From Phlebotomus papatasi (taxonomy: Eukaryota; Arthropoda; Insecta; Diptera; Psychodidae), in the NCBI RefSeq assembly GCF_024763615.1, contig NC_077222.1, forward strand, positions 69,936,001 through 70,000,000: a DNA stretch of 64,000 nucleotides. The letters run 5' to 3'. Below are positions 1 to 11,600 of the stretch, in pieces. Every line of letters begins with the position of its first letter. The first letter of the stretch is position 1. The position numbers and the translations under genes were made by a program. The notes below the pieces were generated by a model that was given only the letters and a program-made list of their open reading frames with translations, searched no databases and was not told the origin of the DNA.

Positions 1-987
1 TTAATGTGAAAAATATTAATGCTTTAGGTAAATTTAAACTTATTTTTGCATGCCAAGTCCACTTCTTTATCAATATATAGAAAAACCCCAAATATTAAGT
101 GACTCAAAGACACAAATAACATATTTGGACGCTCACAAGCGACAATTAATGTGAATCACATTAAAATTTTAATGTCAAGTGTAATAACCCCGTTAGATTT
201 GACTCTTTCCGGACCGCAGTATATGCTGCAAGCCAATTTCACCATTTTTTAATCAAAAAAATCTAAGCTCAGGAATTTAATTGAGGTCCTGCAAAAAATA
301 TCTTACATTTGGACATCCTTATAGTTTGTAATCATCCACAAGAATAGGATTTTTATCAATTCTGAATAATTAAAAAAACATTGTTTTTCACAGAACATTC
401 ATATGCTGCTTTGGGTACTCAGAGTCCCAAAAGAGACGAAAGAGTTAAGATTAAGACCCATGAATCCGCGAAAACCATCACTTCACTAAATGAATGTTCC
501 TAAAACAGATTTTCGTTATTTATCTGAAGCATTGTTTTTCTTGAAATTGAATGACGACAAATGAAATTGAATGACGAGCTATTTGAAGCCAATTCCTAAA
601 TTGATCTCGGACTCAGCTTACAGTGCTCCAAGGAAAAAAATTATTTAAACAAAAATTTGGTATATTTATCCCTCCATACGGAAAGGTATCTTATAATACG
701 GAAAAACTTCTCAATTTTTAAATATTTAGCGTAACGATCACGAGTGCAGACAAATTCCCATACGCATTTGTATGTGAAAGTAAGAAATTGGCTTCAACTT
801 TGAAGGCCACTCGTCGGGGACTAGATGAGGGCAGATTATACATATTTATGATGTGGTCATGCCAGGCTCTAAAATGGACACCAAATAACAGAGTCCGTAC
901 TAATGTAAAAGATTTGACAAATTGCCTGAGAAATCTCGATCCCATTTTTTAGCCTATACTATGATACCACAAAATATATAAAATAAA

Positions 988-1376
988 GAATATCGTCGGC
1001 TCCGAAGAAGACTATTGTAAGTTTAAAATGTAAACTTTACAGGAGAGAGCTTTAAAGTTTGACAACTAAAATATATTTTTATTAATTTCACTGTAATTAA
1101 TATACTTTCAGCTTTTGAAACTTTTGTATCATTTACGCATTGAATACCTTCTGGTTAACGCTACTTTTAAGTTATTTACAGTAAAATGGTGGGCAAAGAA
1201 CTCAATAATTGGGCACGTTGATTTTCAGTTTTTTTCTTGTAACTTTTCCAGGAATATCTTAATCAACATAAAATTTTATGGGGATGTAGATCTAAGGTTT
1301 CTTCATCCAATGATACTATCTTTTTATACTACTGTAAGTAGACTTACAATAGTCTTCTTTGAAGCCGACGATATTT
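988..1376. repeat. Foldback / MITE-like inverted repeat
   Basis: The arm at about 988-1027 (containing ATCGTCGGCTCCGAAGAAGA) is the near-perfect reverse complement of 1332-1376 (containing TCTTTGAAGCCGACGATATT). Arms of about 40 bp flank roughly 300 bp of AT-rich DNA. This fits a non-autonomous DNA transposon. No target duplication was confirmed. Confidence 0.55.
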
Positions 1377-1748
1377 CTTTTAATTTGCTGATTAGTTATT
1401 ATTTTTCTCTTATAATTTTCTTGTCTTCCCTGAGCTTTTTCTTCAACTCTTCCCTTTTGTTTTCCTCATTGAGGTTAGGTCCTAATTTTCAAACTGCTGG
1501 AGTTGCCTAATGGGTTGGCGAACCATGACACTTTCAGAGGTTGAACCAATACGCAGTGTACTATTTGCGAATTTTCCTCCTTTTGAGAAATAATTTTGCT
1601 CCGTTGCAATAAATTATTACGAAAAAAACAACCAACATTAACCCTTTATCCATTAGTGTAAGTGATTTTTTCTGAAAATGAATTTAACTGTGAAAATTCA
1701 CACGAAATATGCGCCATCAAAATTACCAATTTTTGGGCCAAGTTTCTA

Positions 1749-2072
1749 CAGTCGAGTTCCTCAAATTTGAACGACGGTTGAGTTCAAACTGTAAAATTTG
1801 AGGTTATGTGAAGAAAGTTTTGCGTGGAGTGCACTTTTTCTCTAGTATTTCCTCAATATTATCGTTTTATATTAACTTCCGCAACAAATTCCATTTATTT
1901 CACAATAAATTACATTGATATATTCTCTAAAGTTGTTTATCTTAATTTACGGAAAGTGGATTTCACATGAATTCCGTTACGTTTTTGAAAATATCGTTCA
2001 AATTTGAGGAGTGAGAAATGTCATCTATACCCCCCAAATGTTCAAATTTGAGGAACTCTACTGCCTCTACTG
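1749..2072. mobile_element. TA-flanked TIR element (pogo/Tc1-like MITE)
   Basis: The left end CAGTCGAGTTCCTCAAATTT and the right end, read in reverse as CAGTAGAGGCAGTAGAGTTC followed by CTCAAATTTGAAC, are inverted repeats. A TA dinucleotide abuts each end (1747-1748, 2073-2074). Internal copies of TTCAAATTTGAGG add further palindromes. There is no coding capacity, so it is a non-autonomous member of a Tc1/mariner/pogo-type family. Confidence 0.6.
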
Positions 2073-2579
2073 TATTTGTGATTCTAGCTAGACGCAAGCC
2101 AAGACCAACTAGGCTGCCTAGTTTTGCTGTGAAGATCAGTTTTATGATTACCTATCTTATGGCTATGAAATTAAGATTTATCTCCTTTCTAACAACGAGA
2201 AAATATGGATTGTTCGAAGCGTTCGAAGGCTCGCGTGTGCGAAGCATGCCGAACTTCCCCTAATATTAGAATTTTTATATTAGCAGGATAATTTCTTATT
2301 CATCTCATACTATTCCACTTTTCACAGAAAATGACTCAATTTTTCCAAGAACAAAAGCACAAATGCCTTTTCAGATTAATCCTTTCATACTTTTATTTTT
2401 CTCAGTGTACTTGATGGATTTGCTTTTAGTAAAATTTGTTCATCGCTTCAGTTGTGTTAATCAAAGTAGCCACATGCGTTTGTTTTTGAGTGTTTTATTC
2501 AAAGCTCTGTGAAAAAAGTCACTTTTCAGCCTGAATATTCAATTTTTAATGTTATAAGTGTCTAAAATAAGGATCCACG

Positions 2580-2623
2580 ATGCCGAAGGAACAATTTCGA
2601 GAAGCGGATGTCATAAAAAAGAT
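2580..2623 (+). CDS. Polr3A: Polr3A coding exon 1
   Basis: Encodes residues 1-14 and two bases of codon 15. The context CCACGATGCC is a good start. The donor is GTAAAT after AT, and the split codon ATA (Ile) is completed by exon 2. Confidence 0.9.
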
Positions 2624-5600
2624 GTAAATATCTTTTTCTAACATTTTCCGGATCTCCTTGGTGTTCCCTCATTGCCAATTGATTTTTCCCCAGATCCAAG
2701 GTCCAGTTCGGCATGAACAGTGCCGATATGATCCAGCAGGAGTCTCACATCCAGGTTGTGTCGAAGAACCTCTACAACCAGGAGCAATTGAGAGTACCGG
2801 TTGCCTATGGAGTTCTAGACAGAAGAATGGTTAGAAATCTCCACAAATTTGCTAAATACTTCTCAATAACACTCCAACGTATTTCAGGGAATCAGCCAGA
2901 AGGATGCCACGTGTGAGACCTGCAATCAGGGACTGAATGAATGTATTGGTCACTTTGGGTATCTCAATTTAGCTCTTCCGGTCTTCCACGTTGGCCACTT
3001 TCGTTCAACAATCACCATCCTTCAGTCCATCTGCAAAGTGAGTCCCCAATATCTATCCCTTAGAATATTGTACAGAAAATTCTAGCATAATTTCAGACTT
3101 GCAGCCGAGTGATGCTGAAAGAGGAGGACAAACGGGCCTATACCAAACGCCTTCTAAACCCTGATCTCTCCTATTTAGCGAAGAAATCCATCCATGCACA
3201 GATTCTGGCCAAAGCCAAGAAATGCACAAAATGCAGGTACTGCGGTGCCCTCAATGGCCCTGTCAAGAAGGGTCCTGGCCTCATGAAGATAGTCCATGAT
3301 AATTACCGTGGAAAGAAGCCAAGTGATCCCCTGGTATCAAATATCCTGGATGAAATGCTCCAATCCACGGAGAATAACAGGGATTTGGCCCAATATATTG
3401 GACTATCTTCCCTGGTGCAAGAACTGAATCCTCTTCAGGTGCTCGATCTCTTCAAGAGCATCCCAAAAGTAAGGAAATTCTTTTGAATGAAATTGCGCAG
3501 AACGTCTCAGGCTTTTAATTTTTCAGAGCGATATTCCACTCCTTGGGATGACTTCTCCGGATGCCAGCCCCACTAATTTGATTGTGACACGCCTTTATGT
3601 GCCTCCAGTGTGTATCCGTCCGTCTGTTGTGTCGGAAATTAAGGCAGGAACGTAAGTTGAAACCATATTCACAAAGTAAATTTAATTAAGTGAGATTCCT
3701 TCCTTTTTGCTAAAGTTAACAAACATTTCTCGAGCATAAATTAATCTGAGCGATTACATAAATAACCATCGAATTAATTTCTGTTCTCATCGCGTAAATG
3801 TTCCGTTTTATATGATTTTTTTGTGATGAATTATTTTTCAAATTTTTTTATTATAAATTTTTCGTTTTACAAAATTTTTGGTTCCACAAATTATTTACCA
3901 TTGAACAAATTTTTCGTAAAACAAAATTTTCGTGGACAAAATTTTCATAATGACAGTTTCTTGGTGGCATAAATTTCTTATAACACAAATTTTTCATAGT
4001 ATAAATTTTAGATTTTTTCCACTTTTTTTGTTTATTTTTGGTCTACATATTTTGTTTTCCAAATATTTTGTTCCACAAAATTGTTATTGAACAGATTTCA
4101 CGTAACAATTTTTTTTTTGTTTTACAAGTCTCTTGATACGAATTTTTTGTAGCAGGAATTTTTCATAGTACAATTTCTTTGAAGGCTAAATTTTTCTAAT
4201 TACAAATAATATAAAGTAGTATAAATTTTTCGTTATAACAAAATTTTTCGTTCCACAAATTTAGTTTTGAACAATTTTTTGTAACACAATTTTTGTTCCA
4301 CAGTTTTCTTGTAGCATATTTGTTTCGTTTTACGAGTTTCTCGTGGTACAAATTTTTCATAGTAAAAAACATTTTTTCGCCACAAATTTCTCGTACTACA
4401 ATTTATTCGAAGTGCAAATCCTCATGGCATAATTTTCTTGTAACACAAATTTTTCATAGTAAAAATTTTCGTTGCACAAAACTATTCGTTCCACAAATTT
4501 TTCATAGTAAAAATTCTTCGTTGTATAATTTCTTCAAGGAGTATATTTCTGAAGGCATACATTTTTTATAACACAAATTTGTCATTTTTATCATTGTTTA
4601 CTTTTTGATCCACATATTTTGTTTTCCAAATATTTTGTTCCACAAAATTATTTTTGAACAGATTTAACGTAACAAACTATTTTTTTCACAAATTTATCGT
4701 GATACGAATTTTTCGTAGTACAATTTCCATGAAGGGTAATTTTTCAAGCTAAAAATTTCCTCAAAACTAATTTTTTCATACTATAAAGTTTTCGTTGCAA
4801 AGAAATTATTTGTTTTACAAATGTATTTGTGAACAAATTTTTTTGTACAGCAATTTTTGTTCCACAATTTTTTTGTTGTATATTTGTTTCGTTTTACGAG
4901 ATATTCGTGGTACAAATTTTTTTAAGTAAAAAACATTCTTTCGCCAAATTTCTCGTACAACAATTCCTTCGAAGTTCAATTGCAAATTCCGCATGGCATA
5001 ATTTAATTGTAACACAAATTTTTCATAGTAAAAATTTTCGTGGCACAAAACTATTCGTTCCACAAATTTTTCACAGTAGAAATTTTTCGTTGTATAATTT
5101 CTTCTAGGAGTTAAATTTCCCAAGACATACATTTTTTATAACACAAATTTTTCATAGTATAATTTTTTTATTGCACGATTTTTTTTTGTCCCACAAATTT
5201 ATTTTTAGACAATTTTTTATAGTAAAAAACCAAAGAAAACAGTCTTTTGCCGTATGTTTCTTGTAGTAAAATTATTTCGAAGTCCAAATTTCCTGTTGCA
5301 TAATTTGCTTGTCATATAAATTATTCATAGTACAAACTTCTTGTAGCACAAAATTATTCATTCGTTGTACAATTTTTTCGAGGAGTAAATTTTTTAAGGT
5401 ATACATTTTTTATAACAGAAGTTTTTCATAGTATAATTTTTTTGTTGCACCAAATTATTTGTTCCACATATTTATTTTTAAAGAAATTCTTCCTAATAAA
5501 AAGAAACTTTCGCCACAAATTTCTCGTACTACAATTGCTTCGAAATGCAAATTCCCCGTGACATAATATTTTAATAATACAAATTTTTCGTAGTATATAA

Positions 5601-8600
5601 AGTTTTCGTTGCACTGAATTATTTGTTCCACAAATATTTCATAGTAAAGAATTTTCGTTGTATAATTTCTACGAGGAGTATAAATTTGTCAAGGCATATA
5701 TTTTTTATAACACAAATTTTTCAGAGTATATTTTTTTATTTACAAAGTTGTCTGTTTTGCAAAATTATTGAACAAATTTTTGTAAAACAAACAAAATTCC
5801 TTCGTGGTAAAAATTTTTCAAAGAAAACAAATTTCTTATTGTACAAGTTTCTGGGAAAATTATTTCTTCGAAATGTAAAATTCTCAAGACTTCAATTTTT
5901 TGTAAAACATATATTTCATGCTGTGTAAATTTTCATTTTACAAATTTCTCGCAGTGATGAATTTTCCATTTCATATTTTTTTTTCGTGTCATATTTTTTT
6001 TTTATACAAATTTTTAGGAGATTTATCATACGATTACACAAGCTAGTCCCCAATATGAACCGATATTATAGTAATACTTTGGAACTCTGTAATAGAGTCA
6101 TACTAGTGAGTAGTAATAGTGGACACAAAATAGACCTATCTTAATCCTCTAACGGTGTTTTCTTTAATATGCGAAGAAAAGTTCTAAAACAATGTTTTCT
6201 GAGATAATTATGATCTAATAAAGTCGAAAAAACCATCCATTCTTCATTATCTTTTTTAGTTTAGGCGCTAGGTGAGAAAATATAAAAAAAATTTGAAACT
6301 CTTTTTGCTTCTAAAATTCACATTTTTAGTTTTTTCAAATTTTTTAAATAAAATATACAAAGTAGAATGACTTCTTTCAATATATTTTCAGAATACTCTA
6401 AAATATTGCAAAATATGTTATAATTCATCAGATATAAGATGAAATGTACAGGAGAAAGATATTTTCACAAAGAAAAACAATGTCCCAACTGTCCCAACGA
6501 TATTGTTGGCACGAAAACACTTTCATAAACTTTTATCTTGCCGACAATAGGGTCATATATGACCCGGAAAATTCTACGCGCTTTTCTGGAAAATTGAGAG
6601 TAGTTTATTATATCAAAATATGCAATATACAATCTTTGGATATTCTATTTTGTGTTTCTAAAGAACATATTGCTGAGAAAAATAAATGAACATAAAAAAT
6701 TTGGAAAAAGAAAAGTCATTTCACAAATTTCGAAATTAGTGATTTTTGATCTCAAATATTTTCTTTTCCTGAATATCTGGAGTTTTGAGATAATTAGCCA
6801 AGAATCTTACATCCTTCTATTATGATGTCGTGCACAAACCGATAGATTTCAATTAATGTAAATAGTCAAAAAAAAAAAAAAAATCCCCGGGTCATATATG
6901 ACCCTAATGACGAGAAAGAGTTAATTACATTTTTAGATTTTTACCGGTGTTACCGGTCTTGAACCGACTCAAAATCATTGAAAGCAAGTTCGGTCTTATC
7001 AGAGAATCCAAGACCTTTCCTACGACACCAAATTTGTCCAAATCAGTTAAGAAAGACCTTTTCTATAGAGCCTTTTTGAACTTTGATCTAGAAAAACCAA
7101 ATTGATTTTTACTAAAATAATTTTTTTTGCTGATAAAATTGATTTATATGGCTCTGGAACGTCTTTTAAGGTCAGGAAAATTTCATGAAATCAAAATTCA
7201 CATCCCGCTTTCTTCTTCAAAAATTTTGCAGCCTCTGACACACATCTGCCACTCTTCTTCTTCTTCTTCTTTTGAACGTTACCAAATTCGATTTAGATTA
7301 ATCCAATATTGACTGCCAAAGAATGGGATAGATATATAGAAAACGTTTGAGAAAGAAAGGAATCTTAATTTTGATTATATACCGTCGTTGCGGGTGACTT
7401 TGCACTCGGGGGGTGACTTTGCACTCTGCTGTTCGTAAGACTTTCATAAATTCTAGCACTTATTGATGGTCTTCGCCGATCCGGTCTACCATGTCAAAGT
7501 ATATAGGGATATGTTATGTACGAAGTAAGGTACAATGATCCCTAAAAGGATTCTTGTAGTTTCAGTAATAGTCAATGAAATGCTAGTATAGGTATTTTGT
7601 TAAAAAACGCCTCCGTGAAAAAGTTATCTGAAGGTGCAATTCCGAAATCGATTTCAGAGTAGTAAATTGCCCAAATCCAATCTAAATTTATCGGGCTAGA
7701 ATAATCCACTTCGATTTTGTGGATTATTTCTATTAAAATATTTTTTTTCTCTATTATCTTCCTAAGAACGCATGATTTATGTTATAAAATTGCATATAAT
7801 GGTCTATCTAAAGCTTTATTATAGAAGTATTTGGTTAAAAATTATCCAATTTTGTGGGAACTTAATATAAAGTGACCGAGATCTACAAGATGGTATGGTC
7901 GCCATCTTGATTTGACGTTTCTGTCCGCCATTTTGAATAACTGTCAAAACAAAAATCTCATCCGATTGAGCTGAAATTTTAGTATGTTCTAGCTGATGTC
8001 AAGGCCTTTTCAGAACATATATAAAATCCGACCTAGGTCAAGTGATTGTCTGGATATAGGGGCTCCAAGTTCAAAATTTTGACATTTTCATGAATATAGA
8101 ACTACAGGGAGCTTCTTTTATCAAAACCATCACAAAAAAGACAGCGCTATCATTAGGCGATGAGATCTAACAAACAAACAATAAGAAAAGTAATGTTTTT
8201 GTTTATAACAGTGCATTATTTGAGAATCTTAAAAACTGTTTTCGCAAAGATGAAAAATAAAAAATTAATTACATGCGCTTTTCATTTATTTTTTTTTTCA
8301 ATTATGTTAGAGTAAATAAATATATAAAATAAAAGTCTCAACCATTTTTAATAGTTACTGAGGCATTTCGTTTAAGTTTCAAATATTGAATATTAAAAAA
8401 TAAACACCGCCAAAATATGACTATTATAAAATTTAAAACTTTGAGCCTCTGTATCAAGGTAAATACTTAACGTAGACTGGAACATAGATACGTTTTGAAA
8501 AGGTCTTGACGTCAGCTACAACATACTAAAATTTCAACCCAATCGGACCAGTTTTAGGGTTTGACAGTTATTCAAAATGGCGGACAGAAACGTCAAATCA

Positions 8601-11600
8601 AGATGGCGACCACGTCATCTTGTAGATCTCGTGCATCTTACCCTTAGAACTGAAGATCTTCATTGTCGTTTATTATCAGAAATTATTGATTTTTTAGTAT
8701 TTATTAAAAAGTGCAAAGTCACCCGCACCTTATCCCCAGTGCAAGCCTTTTTTCTTGATTTTTTTAAACATAGTAAAATTTTATAAAATTAATGTTAGTG
8801 GCACAAAATCTATTCATTAACAACTGAATACAAATAATTTTACCCATTAACCCCCCTCCCTTCACTTAAACTATCCACTTTTAGGGGGTAAAGTTGAAAA
8901 ACAGCGAAAAAACGTGCAAAGTCACCCGCAACGACGGTAATTTTTTGATGAAGAAAATGTGTAACCAGAGGCAAAAATTTATACGTCTCGCTCAAAGCAG
9001 GATTTCTATAGGCCTCTTTTGCTCTAAGCGTCTCATATGTTAAGTCTTCTAATTTTTTCGATTTGTGCTACAAGCAAAAGAAATCATACTCGCAATTGAC
9101 TCATCCTAAGAATCTCACCTATCATAAGGTGATCTTGATCTAGAGATCTATCACTAGCTTTATTTTTTCAGCACTGAAGATGATATTACAATGAAACAGA
9201 GTGAGATTTTGTTGATTAATGATGTGATTGCTAAGCACACATCAACAGGTGGTAAGGTTGAATTGATTCAGGAAGATTGGGATTTTCTGCAGCTCCATGT
9301 AGCACTATATTTCAATAGTGAAGTATCTGGTGTTCCTCTGACGATGATTCCCAAAAAGCAGACAAGGGGCATTGTGCAGCGTCTGAAGGGGAAACAGGGT
9401 AGATTCAGAGGAAATTTATCGGGGAAGCGTGTAGATTTCTCAGCACGAACTGTAATTTCGCCAGATCCCAATTTGCTCATTCATCAGGTGGGAGTACCTG
9501 AGAGAGTAGCCAAAATTCTTACATATCCCGAACGTGTGCATCCTCGGAACATTGAAAAAATGAAACAATTGGTGCAAAATGGCACAGAGAAGCATCCGGG
9601 AGCGAATTATGTGCAGCAGAAGGGGAGTGCCTTCAAGAAATATCTGGCTTATGGGAATCGTGATAAAATAGCTCATGATTTGAGATGTGGGGACATTGTT
9701 GAGAGACATCTGGTAGATGGGGATATTGTGTTGTTCAATCGACAACCCTCACTTCACAAACTCAGCATTATGTGCCATCAGGCCAAGGTACAGCCTCAGA
9801 GAACATTCAGATTCAATGAGTGCGCTTGCACACCGTACAATGCTGACTTCGATGGCGATGAAATGAATCTGCATCTGCCTCAGACAGAAGAGGCCAGAGC
9901 TGAGGCATGGATTCTCATGGGGAATAAATCAAATCTCGTAACGCCCAAAAATGGTGAATTATTGATTGCTGCTACTCAAGATTTCATAACAGGAGGCTAT
10001 GTGCTAACGCAAAAGGATGAGTTTCTTACCAAGGAACGTGCCATGCAACTTGCCACGTGTCTCATTGCTGGACCAGATGCCAATATGACGGTGGAATTAC
10101 CACCGCCTGCAATCCTGAAACCACGTGTTTTGTGGACTGGAAAACAAATTTTCAGTTTGATCATGAAACCTCATCGGAAATCGTCTACATTGATCAATTT
10201 GGAGACAAAAGGAAAGAATTATACGACAAATCTGGATCTCTGTTGCAAGGATTCATGTGAGAAACTTTTACAATGATCCCGGAAAATTAGTAAAAACACA
10301 TTAAAAATTTATTTTTCAGATGTGGTCATTAGGAATTCAGAGATAATGTGTGGTGTCATGGATAAGAGTACGATGGGTTCTGGTACTAAGAAATGCATCT
10401 TTTACGTGCTTCTGCGTGACTATGGGGAAGAGGAGGCAACCAGAGCCATGTGGAGACTCTCAAAGGTTTGTAAAACTATTTATTTAAACATTTATTCACA
10501 TATAATTAAATATTTAATCCCCTAAAATATTGTAGTTCCCTTGCGTTCTCTGATTGGCTAAAGTTTAAACGCATTCAAAGGTTTAGCCAATCAGAAAATA
10601 GAATGGAACTAAAATATTTTATGGTATTAAATATTTAATGATTTGGGGTTTAGAAAAATCTTCGAAAGTTAACTTGAAGAAAAAAGATCACTACAAATTA
10701 ATTATGAATTGTACTTTAACATTAGTTTGCAATTAACGTTGAGGTACATTATGATTAATTTGTTAGCCCCCGAAGAGGGGGCCTTGGTGGATCAGTGGGT
10801 AAGTATACTGGACAAGGGATGACTCATATTGAGAAACACATGTTAATTTGCTGGAGACACGTTTTGCGCCATAAATTTTGCATCGTGAAAACCGTGGAAC
10901 CTAAAAATTACGTCGTGAAGATCAAGAAACGCAATAATTGAATCGCGAAACCCGAGAAACTCGATTTTTGCATCGCGAAACTCGAGGAACCCAGAAATTG
11001 CACCGCAAAACCCGAGAAACCCAAAAATTACATCATAAGGATCAATTAACTGATAAATTGTATCGCGATACTCGAGAAACCCAAAAATTGTATCGTTAAA
11101 CCCGAGAAATCCAAAAATTGAGTCGAGAAACCCGAGAAACTCAATTTTTGCATCACGAAACCCAAATGTTGTTTCTCGAAACCCGAGAAATCTATAAATT
11201 GTATCACGAAAACCAGAGAAATCCAAAAATTGTGCCGGAAACTCAATTTTTGCATCGCGAAACCCAAAAATTACGTCGTGAAGATCAAGAACCGTCAACA
11301 TTGCATCACGAAATTCAAGAAGCCCAGGAATTGCATCGTGAAACCCGAGAAACTCAAAAATTGTATAAAGAAACCCAATTTTTGCACCGCGAAACCCGTG
11401 GAAACCCAAAAATTACGTCGTGAAGATCAAGAAATGCAAAATTACATCGCAAAACCCGAGAAACTCAATTTTTGCTTCACGAAAACCAGAGAAATCCAAA
11501 AATTGTGTCGAAAACTAAATTTTTGCATCGCGAAACCCAAGAAACCCAAAATTTGTTTCTCGAAACCTTAGAAACCCAAAAATTGTATCATGAAAACCAG

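Larger units (their letters stand above)
1..2579. other. Intergenic region upstream of Polr3A
   Basis: No protein gene is supported here. The open frames at 1115-1510 and 2018-2263 overlap inverted repeats and resemble no family I recognise. The stretch holds a foldback whose arms lie near 988-1027 and 1332-1376, and a TA-flanked TIR element at 1749-2072. The last 130 bp before 2580 should carry the Polr3A promoter and 5' leader. No clear TATA box was seen. Confidence 0.6.
3652..9171 (+). other. Polr3A intron 5 (5.5 kb, repeat-filled)
   Basis: No coding exon is expected here, because codon 276 joins cleanly across it and the protein alignment has no gap. It contains a degenerate AT-rich tandem array (about 3840-5990), palindromic GGGTCATATATGACCC motifs at about 6552 and 6890 that recall TTAA-family elements elsewhere in the window, a dispersed repeat at about 7070-7370, and a large TA-flanked TIR element at 7382-8937. 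Confidence 0.85.

Noticed and set aside
1115..1510. 131-aa open frame, hydrophobic
   Set aside because: AT-rich, overlaps a foldback arm, no recognisable domain or splice continuity.
4293..5928. Several roughly 100-aa frames on both strands
   Set aside because: Low-complexity translations of the AT-rich array in intron 5.
9440..9745. 101-aa minus-strand open frame
   Set aside because: Antisense of Polr3A exon 6, which is strongly conserved on the plus strand.
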